Assembly: GCA_016202915.1 (NCBI GenBank)
Contig: JACQNT010000049.1
Coordinates: 1 to 22,675, forward strand
From: Acidobacteriota bacterium
Lineage (GTDB): Bacteria > Acidobacteriota > Polarisedimenticolia > Gp22-AA2
Direction: 5' to 3'
Length of the DNA stretch: 22,675 nucleotides
Below, piece after piece: positions 7,953 through 15,180 of the stretch. The notes under the pieces were generated by a model. The model was not told the DNA's origin, made no database searches, and saw only the letters and a list, made by a program, of their open reading frames with translations. Every line of letters begins with the position of its first letter. The first letter of the stretch is position 1. The position numbers and the translations under genes are program-made.

Positions 7953-9537
7953 CGAAGGCCACCGAAGTCAAGGGATACTGGTCCTCTCCGCAATGGATCG
8001 CCGCGGCGAATCGCCCGCCCAGGTAGGCCCGTCCCAGGGCGCGGCGCAGGTCGTCGAGACCGCCGACCTGCACGACCCCGGGCAGCTTCTTGTAATCGAC
8101 AAGATCGATCCAGGTATCGGGCCAGTCCTGCGCCGGCAGTACGCTCGTGAGGCGGCAGCCGTCCGACAGCCCGTACTTGCGGGCCACGCTGAATTCGTCG
8201 GTCATCCGCAGAGTCACGCCCTTCCCGCCCGGCTCCTCCTCGACGCGCACCATCAGATACCGTGCCAGGTCAAGGATCGGGTCGATGCGGGGTTCCTCCG
8301 GGCGCGCGACGGTCGTCACCGGAAGCTCCAGGACCTGGCCGGTGCGGTCCAGGGTCATGCGCAGGCTCACCCCAGGTCCGACACTGGCGACCGCCTCCTG
8401 GAGGAGGTACGTGGCGGCGGCCTCGCGGCCGTTGATGCCAAAGAGGACATCTCCCGGGTTGAACCCGGCCCCCGCTGCGGGCGATCCCGCCAGGACCGAC
8501 TCGACCACCGAGCCTGTGGCCCGCTTCACCGTGAACCGCTGGAGGGCCTCCGCATCGACCGGGCGGACCTGGACCCCCAGGAATCCCCGCTCGTAAGTGC
8601 CCCGCTGCCGCAGGCGCTCCATCACCAGACGGGCCATCTTCGAGGGGATTGAGTAGCCCTGCCCCTTGGCCTGGTGGAAGCCCATGTTGCTCACCCCCAC
8701 GACCCGTCCCAGCAGGTCCACGAGGGGCCCGCCGCTGTTGCCGCCGGTGATGGAGGCGTCGGAGTGCAGGAAGTTCTCCACCTGCTGGAGGCCGGTGCGC
8801 AGCCGCGTCATGCTGGAGATCGTCCCCCGGGTAACCGAGATGCCGAGGTCGAGTGGATTGCCGATCGCCCAGGTCTCCTCGCCGAGGCGGACTTGGTCCG
8901 AATCACCCCAGGTGAGCGGGGGAATCGAGCCCGAATCGATCTTGAGGAGCGCCAGGTCGCTGGCGCGGTCGATCCCCAGGACGCGGGCGGGGAAGCTGCG
9001 GCCGTCCTGCGTTTCGACGGTCAGCCGGGCCTGGGTTCCGAAAGGGCTGGCGACGTGGGCGTTGGTGACGATCTCGCCGTCCGGAGAGACGGCGAACCCG
9101 GATCCCGCCAGACGGCCCTCGTCGTCGAAGGATTCGAGCCTGCCCTTGTAGCCCCGCAGGCGGGTCGAACGCTCGATCACCGGGTACCTCAGCTTCGCGG
9201 CCGCCTTGACCCGGACCCGGACGACCGAGCGGGTGGCGCGGCGGACCGTCTCCTGGATCTCCCCGGCCGACAGTGTCTCGGGAGCCCGCAGGAAGCCGCC
9301 CGCGTAGCGAACCGGATCGATGGCAGGGAGCGGACTGCCGTCCTTGAGGCAGAAGCGGCTGCCGGCGCGGTTCTGCGCCCCGCAGACCGGGCAGAAGACG
9401 GAGGCCGAGTCACGGACCGGCTGCAGTTGCGCGGAGCCGGAGTCCGGTTCCTGCGCCGGCCCGATGTCCGTCGCCGGGAGCAGCAGCATCGCCGCGATCG
9501 GCGTCGCGTTGCGCCATGAGGATCGTCGGGTGTGCAT
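7927..9537 (-). CDS. exported zinc-ribbon HtrA/DegQ-like serine protease (first operon gene)
   Basis: This 536-residue S1C-family protease has a signal peptide (about 1-29), a zinc-ribbon-like motif (C49, C52, C63, then Asp66 where the fourth Cys is expected) and a trypsin-like domain with the full triad: His161 in TNAHV, Asp194 in SDLALLK and Ser268 in GGNSGGP. A PDZ domain (about 318-410) and a divergent C-terminal region, possibly a second degraded PDZ, follow. HtrA proteases degrade or refold damaged envelope proteins and usually form trimers or higher cages. The ATG at 9537 has GGGAG close upstream and a good promoter at 9569-9598. It heads an overlapping operon with two triad-less relatives, and the OPT transporter is transcribed divergently from the same gap. 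Confidence 0.92.
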   Translation of the reverse strand: MHTRRSSWRNATPIAAMLLLPATDIGPAQEPDSGSAQLQPVRDSASVFCPVCGAQNRAGSRFCLKDGSPLPAIDPVRYAGGFLRAPETLSAGEIQETVRRATRSVVRVRVKAAAKLRYPVIERSTRLRGYKGRLESFDDEGRLAGSGFAVSPDGEIVTNAHVASPFGTQARLTVETQDGRSFPARVLGIDRASDLALLKIDSGSIPPLTWGDSDQVRLGEETWAIGNPLDLGISVTRGTISSMTRLRTGLQQVENFLHSDASITGGNSGGPLVDLLGRVVGVSNMGFHQAKGQGYSIPSKMARLVMERLRQRGTYERGFLGVQVRPVDAEALQRFTVKRATGSVVESVLAGSPAAGAGFNPGDVLFGINGREAAATYLLQEAVASVGPGVSLRMTLDRTGQVLELPVTTVARPEEPRIDPILDLARYLMVRVEEEPGGKGVTLRMTDEFSVARKYGLSDGCRLTSVLPAQDWPDTWIDLVDYKKLPGVVQVGGLDDLRRALGRAYLGGRFAAAIHCGEDQYPLTSVAFDESWAIVL

Positions 9538-9568
9538 GGGGGTCTCCCGATGGCCGAGGATGCGCCAC

Positions 9569-9598
9569 ATTCTATGGGAACCGGACGCGCGGCCGCAA
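9569..9598 (-). promoter_or_regulatory. promoter of the HtrA/pseudoprotease operon
   Basis: On the minus strand, TTGCGG (9593-9598), an 18-nt spacer and TAGAAT (9569-9574), giving a leader of about 25 nt to the ATG at 9537. A divergent promoter for the OPT gene lies 36 bp away, so one regulator could affect both. Confidence 0.5.
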
Positions 9599-9634
9599 CG
9601 CCCCGCGGCCCCACAATCGCCGGGACGCCGTCCG

Positions 9635-9663
9635 TTGACACCTCCGGGGGGCTGAGGTAAAGT
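9635..9663 (+). promoter_or_regulatory. sigma70-like promoter of the OPT transporter gene
   Basis: A consensus TTGACA (9635-9640), a 17-nt spacer and TAAAGT (9658-9663). The predicted leader is about 95 nt. I see no obvious riboswitch fold in the leader, only a strong ribosome site at its end. Confidence 0.65.
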
Positions 9664-9764
9664 CCCGCGCATCGCACGACGCACCCCGCACCTGGATTTC
9701 GAGCTGTCCGCACCGGCGCATGAGGATCAACAGCAGCAAGGATCGAGACTGAGGAGAGGTGGGC

Positions 9765-11771
9765 ATGCGAACCGAATCGCGAGCGGGCGCGGCGACCGCG
9801 GAGAAGGCGTTCCGGCCGTTCGTCGCCGACACGGCCACGGTCAAGGAGTTCACCCCCAAGGCGGTCCTCCTGGGCGCCTTCTTCGCCGTCCTGTTCGGCG
9901 CGGCCACCGTCTACCTGGCGCTCCGGGCCGGCGTCACGGTCAGCGCCTCCATCCCGATCGCCGTCCTGGCGATCGCCGTGTTCAAGAGGATCGGCTCGAC
10001 CATCCTGGAGAACAACATCGTCCAGACGATCGGATCGGCTGGGGAGTCGGTGGCGGCCGGGGTCGTGTTCACCGTCCCGGCCTTCCTCTTCCTGGCCTCG
10101 GCCGCCGGCGGGGAGCGCTTCTTCAAGTACTGGCCGATCCTGATGCTGTCGATGGCGGGCGGATTCCTGGGCGTCCTTTTCATGGTCCCGCTCCGGCGCA
10201 GTCTCATCGTGCAGGAGCACGGCGTCCTGCCGTACCCGGAGGGGACTGCCTGCGCCGAGGTGCTGGTCGCGGGCGAGCGGGGTGGCGCCATGGCCCGGAT
10301 GGTCTTCAACGGGCTGTGGATGGCGATGATCTACAAGCTGTTCAACACCGTCCTCGGCTTCTTCAAGGAGGTTCCATCCTACGTCACGGGGAGGAGCGCC
10401 CCCCTTCCCAACGCGACCGTAAACGCCGAGATCGTCCCGGAGTACCTGGGGGTCGGATACATCATCGGGCCGCGGGTGGCGGGGATCATGGTGTCAGGGA
10501 GCATCCTGGGGTGGGTGGCCCTGACGCCGCTCCTGTCGCTGTTCGTCAGCGAGCAGCAGCTCCACGACCAGCTGCGCTCCCTGGGCTTCACGCAGGGCTG
10601 GATCGACACGCACGGGCTCAACGAGCAGTTCTACCGCGGCTACGTCCGCCTGATCGGCGCGGGGGCGGTGGCGATGGCCGGGATCATGACGCTGGCGAGG
10701 ACGCTGCCGACGATCTGGTCGGCGTTCCGCGCCAGCGTCCGGAGCCTCGGCGGCGGGACCGGAGGCGGGGTGATGGCGCGGCGCACCGAGAGGGACATCC
10801 CGATGTCGGTCGTGCTGGGCGGCTCCGCCGTGCTGGTCCTGGTGATCGCCCTGTTCATGCCGGGCCTGCCGACCCGCTTCCCGGGAAGCCTCCTGCTGGC
10901 GTTGCTCATCGTCGCCTTCGGGTTCTTCTTCGTCACCGTCTCGTCGCGCATCGTCGGCATCATCGGATCGACCAGCAACCCGATCTCCGGGATGACGATC
11001 GCCACGCTGATGGGGACCTGCATGTTCTTCATCCTGATCGGATGGGCCGGGGACGTGTACCAGACCGCCGCCCTGGTCGTGGGCGCCATCGTGTGCATCG
11101 CCGCGGCCAACGCCGGCGCCACCTCGCAGGATCTCAAGACGGGGTACATCGTCGGCGCCACCCCCTGGCTGCAGCAGATCGGCCTGGTGATCGGCGTCTT
11201 CGCGTCGGTGTTCGCCATCGGCGGCACGCTGTTCCTGATGCACCACTCGGGCTACGGGCCGATTGGATCCGACAAACTGCCGGCGCCCCAGGGGACCCTC
11301 ATGGCGACGCTCATCCAGGGGATCCTCGGCCAGAACCTCCAGTGGGGCTTCGTGTTCGTCGGGGCGGCGCTCGCCGTGATGGTGCAGGTCATGGGGATTT
11401 CCTCCCTGGCCTGGGCCGTCGGCGCCTACCTGCCGCTCTCGACCACGATGCCGATCTTCATCGGGGGGATGATGCGGCTCATCGCCGAGAGGGTGGGCGG
11501 CAAGAGGGAGGAGTCGGAGGTCTCATCCGGGATGCTCTACAGCACCGGCCTGGTCGCGGGAGGATCGATCGGCGGCGTCCTGATCGCGGCCCTGTCGGCC
11601 GCCCCCTGGGGCGAGGGGAATCTCCTGGAGGTCGTCAACATCGGCCACCGCTGGCGCATCGTGGCGATGCAGGGGGTGGCCGCCGACCTGATCGCCCTCG
11701 CCGTCTTCGGGTTCCTGTGCCTCCTCCTCCTGCGGGCCGCGAGGAAGAAGATCGAGGGGATGGAGGCCTGA
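9765..11771 (+). CDS. OPT-family oligopeptide transporter
   Basis: This 668-residue polytopic inner-membrane protein has about 14-16 predicted hydrophobic segments. Family signatures include NNIVQTIGSAGESVAAG at 83-99 and PYPEGTACAEVL at 156-167; both are typical of bacterial OPT proteins, which are proton-coupled peptide (or metal-chelate) importers. The ATG at 9765 was chosen over the GTG at 9759 because GAGGAG lies at an ideal eight bases. It is divergent from the HtrA operon and 40 bp ahead of an amino-acid permease gene with no visible promoter between, so the two are probably co-transcribed. With the exported DPP III-like peptidase nearby, uptake of short peptides is the most likely role, but the substrate is not provable from sequence. 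Confidence 0.9.
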   Translation: MRTESRAGAATAEKAFRPFVADTATVKEFTPKAVLLGAFFAVLFGAATVYLALRAGVTVSASIPIAVLAIAVFKRIGSTILENNIVQTIGSAGESVAAGVVFTVPAFLFLASAAGGERFFKYWPILMLSMAGGFLGVLFMVPLRRSLIVQEHGVLPYPEGTACAEVLVAGERGGAMARMVFNGLWMAMIYKLFNTVLGFFKEVPSYVTGRSAPLPNATVNAEIVPEYLGVGYIIGPRVAGIMVSGSILGWVALTPLLSLFVSEQQLHDQLRSLGFTQGWIDTHGLNEQFYRGYVRLIGAGAVAMAGIMTLARTLPTIWSAFRASVRSLGGGTGGGVMARRTERDIPMSVVLGGSAVLVLVIALFMPGLPTRFPGSLLLALLIVAFGFFFVTVSSRIVGIIGSTSNPISGMTIATLMGTCMFFILIGWAGDVYQTAALVVGAIVCIAAANAGATSQDLKTGYIVGATPWLQQIGLVIGVFASVFAIGGTLFLMHHSGYGPIGSDKLPAPQGTLMATLIQGILGQNLQWGFVFVGAALAVMVQVMGISSLAWAVGAYLPLSTTMPIFIGGMMRLIAERVGGKREESEVSSGMLYSTGLVAGGSIGGVLIAALSAAPWGEGNLLEVVNIGHRWRIVAMQGVAADLIALAVFGFLCLLLLRAARKKIEGMEA

Positions 11772-11811
11772 CCCGGATCGCGCCCCCCGAGGCGCCTCCC
11801 TGCCTCACGAC

Positions 11812-13194
11812 GTGACCACGCTCCGCCGCGAGCTGCGGCTGTGGGACCTGGTCCTCCTGAACGTGGTCGCCATCACCGGCTTGAGGTGGTGGCTGACCTC
11901 GGCGGGAGGATACGGCTACGCCGCGCTGCCGCTGTGGGGGCTGGCGTTCCTGTGCTTCTTCGTCCCCTCCGGCCTCGCCGTCATCGACCTGACCACCCGC
12001 TACCCCGAGGAGGGGGGCATCTACGCCTGGACCAAGCGCGCCTTCGGCGACGGCCACGGGTTCATCTCCGGCTGGTGCCTGTGGACCAACAACCTGATCT
12101 ACTTCCCCCACTTATTGATCTTCACCGTCGGGAACTTCATCTTCATGCTCGGGCCGGAGCGGGCCAATCTGGAGGACAGCCCCCTGGTCATGATGGCGGC
12201 GTCGCTGCTCCTTTTCTGGATCGCCGTCTGGATGAACGTGCGGGGGCTGCGCTACGGCCGCTGGCTGAACAACCTCGGGGCGTTCGGCACCTGGGTCCCG
12301 GCGACGCTGCTCACCCTCCTGGGGGCCTGGGCGGTCGCGCGCTACGGGGCGGCCACGCCGTTCGCGGCGTCCGGCCTGGTCCCGGTGTTCAGCCTGGGGA
12401 CCGTGGCGTTCTTCGCGCAGATCTGCTTCGGCTACTCGGGCCTCGAGCTCGGATCGATGATGGGAGAGGAGATCGTCGAGCCGCGGAAGAACGTGCCCCG
12501 CGCCATCCTGATCGCCGGCGCGATCATCACCTTGATCTACATGCTCGGGACCGCGGCCCTGCTGTTCGCGCTGCCCCAGAGCGAGATCGGGATCCTGAGC
12601 GGCGTCGGCGTCGCCATCGCGGCGGTCCAGGAGAAGATGGGGCTCGGGTTCCTGGCGGGGATCTCGGCGCTGCTGATCGCCCTCGGGGGGATGGGGGGCG
12701 TCAGCGCCTGGCTGGCCGGATCGTCCCGGATCCCGTACGTCGCGGGGATCGATCGCTACCTGCCTGCGTCATTCGGCAGCGTCCACCCGCGCCGCGGATC
12801 GCCGCACGTCGCCCTGCTCGTCACCGGGGGCGTGTCGAGCCTGCTGATCGTGATGAGCTTCGCGGGGGCCGGCGTCAGGGAAGCCTACCTGCTCCTCGCC
12901 GACTTCACCATCGTCGTCTACTTCATCCCCTACCTCTACCTCTTCGCCGCCCTCATCCGGCTGGGCGTCCCCGGGACCGTCACGCCGGGCGTCATCCCCG
13001 TCCCGGGCGGGCGGCCCGCCACCATCCTGGTCGGCGCCGTGGGCTTCCTGACCACCGCCACGGCGATCCTCTTCGCCTTCAGCCCCCCCGAGGGGACCAA
13101 CCGCTGGGTCTTCGTCGGGAAGATCCTGGGCGGCTGCGTCCTCCTCCTGGTCCTGGGGTGGCTCCTCTACAGGCGCGGCCGCCGCGCGGCCTGA
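11812..13194 (+). CDS. APC-superfamily amino-acid permease
   Basis: This 460-residue membrane protein has about 12 hydrophobic segments. It begins LRLWDLVLLNVVAITGLRWW, resembling the first helix and unwound substrate-binding segment of APC amino-acid/polyamine transporters. YPEEGGIYAWTKRAFGDGHGF matches the conserved TM2-TM3 region, and FGYSGLELGSMMGEEIVEPRKNVPRAI matches the TM6 segment and following loop of the family. The GTG at 11812 is the only start that keeps the whole first helix; its ribosome site is weak, which suits coupling to the upstream OPT gene 40 bp away. Amino-acid import or exchange is expected, but which amino acid cannot be said. Confidence 0.88.
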   Translation: MTTLRRELRLWDLVLLNVVAITGLRWWLTSAGGYGYAALPLWGLAFLCFFVPSGLAVIDLTTRYPEEGGIYAWTKRAFGDGHGFISGWCLWTNNLIYFPHLLIFTVGNFIFMLGPERANLEDSPLVMMAASLLLFWIAVWMNVRGLRYGRWLNNLGAFGTWVPATLLTLLGAWAVARYGAATPFAASGLVPVFSLGTVAFFAQICFGYSGLELGSMMGEEIVEPRKNVPRAILIAGAIITLIYMLGTAALLFALPQSEIGILSGVGVAIAAVQEKMGLGFLAGISALLIALGGMGGVSAWLAGSSRIPYVAGIDRYLPASFGSVHPRRGSPHVALLVTGGVSSLLIVMSFAGAGVREAYLLLADFTIVVYFIPYLYLFAALIRLGVPGTVTPGVIPVPGGRPATILVGAVGFLTTATAILFAFSPPEGTNRWVFVGKILGGCVLLLVLGWLLYRRGRRAA

Positions 13195-13201
13195 ACGGGG
13201 G

Positions 13202-13231
13202 TTGGACCCCGGCGCGCCGCGCCGGTATACT
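13202..13231 (+). promoter_or_regulatory. sigma70-like promoter of the DUF1579 gene
   Basis: TTGGAC (13202-13207), an 18-nt spacer rich in GGCGCGCC/GGCGCG palindromes and TATACT (13226-13231). The leader is about 26 nt and contains AAGCGGAGG. Confidence 0.6.
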
Positions 13232-13263
13232 CCGCGGCATCACCAACCAAAAGCGGAGGAACC

Positions 13264-13731
13264 ATGATGCAGATGTCCAAGCCCCAGGAAGAGCACCGCA
13301 AGCTGCAGGGCTTGGCCGGCACCTGGACCGGCGAGGAGAAGATCCACCCCTCCCCCTGGGACCCGAAGGGGGGCGCCGCCACCGGCCGCATCCAGTCCCG
13401 CATCGACCTGGACGGATTCTTCCTCATCTCCGACTACGTCGAAGAACGGGGCGGCCAGACGAGCTACAGGGGACACGGCGTCTTCGGGTACGACACGAAC
13501 GAGCGCTGCTACACGATGCACTGGTTCGACTCGATGGGATCCCCCTGCCAGTCAGCCGCCCGCGGCAAGTGGGAGGGGAACGTCCTGAGGTTCGAGAACA
13601 AGCACCCCATGGGACACAGCCGCTACGTCTACACCTTCGAGGGGGAGGGCCGCTACGCCTTCAAGATCGAGAATTCGCAGGACGGCAAGCAGTGGGCGAC
13701 CTTCATGGAAGGAAAGTACACGCGCCGGTAG
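13264..13731 (+). CDS. DUF1579 family protein
   Basis: This 155-residue soluble protein has no signal peptide or membrane segment. It matches the DUF1579 pattern: an N-terminal KPQEEHRKLQGLAGTW segment, then a beta-rich body with EGRGGQTSYRGHGVFGYD-like and WEGNVLRFENKHPMG-like strands, suggesting a lipocalin-like beta barrel. The molecular function of the family is not established. The ATG at 13264 has GGAGG five bases upstream and its own promoter. It is convergent with the Rdx gene, 57 bp away. Confidence 0.82.
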   Translation: MMQMSKPQEEHRKLQGLAGTWTGEEKIHPSPWDPKGGAATGRIQSRIDLDGFFLISDYVEERGGQTSYRGHGVFGYDTNERCYTMHWFDSMGSPCQSAARGKWEGNVLRFENKHPMGHSRYVYTFEGEGRYAFKIENSQDGKQWATFMEGKYTRR

Positions 13732-13755
13732 CGGCCCGGGCGCCGATGGGTGCAG

Positions 13756-13770
13756 GCGCTCATGGAGCGC
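13756..13770. terminator. 6-bp hairpin between convergent genes
   Basis: GCGCTC (13756-13761) and GAGCGC (13765-13770) flank a 3-nt loop, midway between the convergent DUF1579 and Rdx stop codons. There is no T-tract on either side, so a role as a bidirectional terminator is only possible. Confidence 0.25.
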
Positions 13771-13788
13771 TCCGCGCGCGGGGCGCGG

Positions 13789-14073
13789 TCAGCGATCGGA
13801 GTGCCCCAGGTCCCTCCCCGGAGCGACCCGGTCGCGCACGATCTGCTTCAGCTCCTTGAGTTCGGGGAAACGCCCCCTCTCCTGGCGCGACCAGACCACG
13901 TCGCCGTCCAGGCGCACCTCGAACACGCCCCCGGTCCCCGGGACCAGCACCACTTCCCCCAGTTCCGCCTCGAAGGTGGTCAGCAGCTCCTGCGCCGTCC
14001 AGGCGGCGCGGAGGAGCCAGCGACACTGCGTGCAGTAGCGGATCTCCAGCCGCGGGCGGCGGGCCGCCGTCAT
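13789..14073 (-). CDS. SelT/SelW/SelH-type Rdx family protein
   Basis: This 94-residue thioredoxin-like protein carries the Rdx signature near its N-terminus, RLEIRYCTQCRWLLRAAW, with a CxxC (C14, C17) where selenoprotein W has CxxU. Next come the helix TAQELLTTFEAEL and the strands VVLVPGTGGVFEVRLDGDVVWSR, which carry the conserved G-x-F-E-V pattern. The family is thought to act in thiol redox exchange, but its bacterial partners are largely unknown. The ATG overlaps the stop of the upstream NTF2-like gene by 4 nt (ATGA), so the two are translationally coupled. No in-frame TGA is present, so selenocysteine is not used. Confidence 0.87.
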   Translation of the reverse strand: MTAARRPRLEIRYCTQCRWLLRAAWTAQELLTTFEAELGEVVLVPGTGGVFEVRLDGDVVWSRQERGRFPELKELKQIVRDRVAPGRDLGHSDR

Positions 14074-14621
14074 TCCGACGGTTTCATCGTGGCGTGCTCG
14101 TGGAGGATCTTCCAGTCCTCGGCCGTCTTCTCCAGGACCAGCGACAGCGCCCCCTGGATCTGGGTGCTCCCCTGGGCGGTGGCGATGGTCATCGTGTAGG
14201 GCGCGACGGCCAGAGCGTGGTCCGTCCCGAGCGGGGTGACGTCGGGAGAGCCGAGGGACATCTTGAAGCCGCGCTCCTCGCCCCTCATCCTGCCGGCGCT
14301 GGCCCGGATCGCCTCCCAGCCGCGGGTGATCTCCCCGCTGTCGATCGACGCGACGCCCGGCTTCCTGCTGAAGAGATCCATGAGGGCCGCCGCGTTGGCC
14401 TTGTTGACCGCGTCGGTGTAGGCGCGCAGCAGCCTCTGCACTCCCTCCCGCGGTGCCGCGGTGGCCGGGGCAGACGGGGCAGACGAGGCAGACGGGGCGG
14501 CTGGGGTTGAAGCGTGTTCCTTGGGGGACGGGGAGGGCGGGTTGGGCGCATCCTCACGGGCGATCGCGTCCGGCCCGCCGAGCAGACAAGCGAGCGCGAC
14601 CAGAATCGGCAAGCGTGACAT
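14070..14621 (-). CDS. exported NTF2/SnoaL-like (DUF4440-type) protein
   Basis: This 183-residue protein has a signal peptide (about 1-21, MSRLPILVALACLLGGPDAI), a low-complexity Pro/Ser/Ala linker (about 25-58) and a C-terminal alpha+beta domain (about 59-183). The domain begins VQRLLRAYTDAVNKANAAALMDLF and ends SLVLEKTAEDWKILHEHATM. This is the usual layout of the SnoaL/DUF4440 branch of the NTF2-like fold, whose members bind or turn over small molecules; no catalytic residues can be assigned. The ATG at 14621 was chosen for the GGGGAGG ribosome site eight bases upstream and the start of the signal peptide. It leads a two-gene operon with the Rdx protein. Confidence 0.8.
   Translation of the reverse strand: MSRLPILVALACLLGGPDAIAREDAPNPPSPSPKEHASTPAAPSASSAPSAPATAAPREGVQRLLRAYTDAVNKANAAALMDLFSRKPGVASIDSGEITRGWEAIRASAGRMRGEERGFKMSLGSPDVTPLGTDHALAVAPYTMTIATAQGSTQIQGALSLVLEKTAEDWKILHEHATMKPSE
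14467..14498. repeat. 9-bp tandem repeat in the linker of the NTF2-like protein
   Basis: About three and a half copies of GGGGCAGAC (one with GAGGCAGAC) lie in frame inside the coding region. On the minus strand they encode a short Ser/Ala/Pro run in the linker, so copy-number change would alter linker length without a frameshift. Confidence 0.55.
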
Positions 14622-14672
14622 CTTCGTGTCCTCCCCTAACCGGCGATTTGTCTGTGCGGCGTCCTTGCCAGG

Positions 14673-14701
14673 AATATACGCCACCATCCCGCCGGCGGCA
14701 A
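14673..14701 (-). promoter_or_regulatory. sigma70-like promoter of the NTF2-like/Rdx operon
   Basis: On the minus strand, TTGCCG (14696-14701), a 17-nt spacer and TATATT (14673-14678). The leader is about 45 nt. Exactly 18 nt upstream of the -35 begins the conserved boundary block of the palindromic element at 14711-14881. Confidence 0.55.
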
Positions 14702-14710
14702 GTCGGGGGG

Positions 14711-14881
14711 CCCCTGAGGTATCCCCAGTTTGAGGCGCCGACCCTGCGCCCGCCGGACACGGGTCCGCGTCGCTGCGCGACGCTCCCCTCGCCTCGCGCC
14801 GCCCGCCGCGCCGCACCCCGCGCGTCGGGTCCCCGGCGCTCGGTCTCGCACGGTCCATCGGGCGCAGGGCACGGCGCCTCA
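14711..14881. repeat. long-stem palindromic element, copy 1
   Basis: An intergenic element of about 170 bp with no credible coding frame. The left arm 14731-14756 (begins TGAGGCGCCG) pairs with the right arm 14855-14881, nearly perfect with one 1-nt indel and two mismatched pairs around it. The interior is about 98 nt and holds a perfect 7-bp hairpin, GCGTCGC/GCGACGC at 14767-14783. Outside the left arm, 14711-14731 is a boundary block (minus-strand AAACTGGGGATA, then CCTCAG) that recurs at 22499-22519 with 19 of 21 matches and, more weakly, at 15155-15175. Confidence 0.7.
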
Positions 14882-14990
14882 CTCTGCGGCTCCGTCACCA
14901 GGTTCAGGCCAGCACATCTGCCCCGCCGTCAGCCAGGCGGGCGTCCGCCGCTGGTCCGGACATGAAGGGGAGATCTGATAGAGGCCCGAC

Positions 14991-15175
14991 TTGGAGCGCA
15001 GGCCCCGCCGCGTTGCGAGGCCCTGCGGAAGTGAGCGGGGGCGCCGCGCAAGGCGCGCTTGGCGTGCGCGCAGCGGTGCGGGTCGCGAACGGAGCGGAGC
15101 CGAGCGGCGAGAGCCGCGGAGGCGTGCCTCGCGGCGCGGCGGGGCCTGCGCCCCAAAGTGGTGATATCTGGGTGG
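14991..15175. repeat. long-stem palindromic element, copy 2
   Basis: The left arm 14991-15021 (begins TTGGAGCGCAGGCCCC) matches the reverse complement of the right arm 15126-15156 at 28 of 31 positions. Two of the three differences would be G-U pairs in a plus-strand RNA. The interior is about 104 nt and has short GC hairpins (GCGCC/GGCGC at 15041-15056). The boundary block is on the right here (15155-15175, beginning AAAGTGGTGATA), so the element is inverted relative to copies 1 and 3. It ends a few bases before the LolA stop codon. Confidence 0.7.
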
Positions 15176-15180
15176 GCGCC

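Noticed and set aside
14622..15180. Possible tRNA or CRISPR array in the longest intergenic gap
   Set aside because: No T-loop-like GGTTCGANTCC or CCA end and no regularly spaced direct repeats; the gap is explained by a promoter and two palindromic elements.
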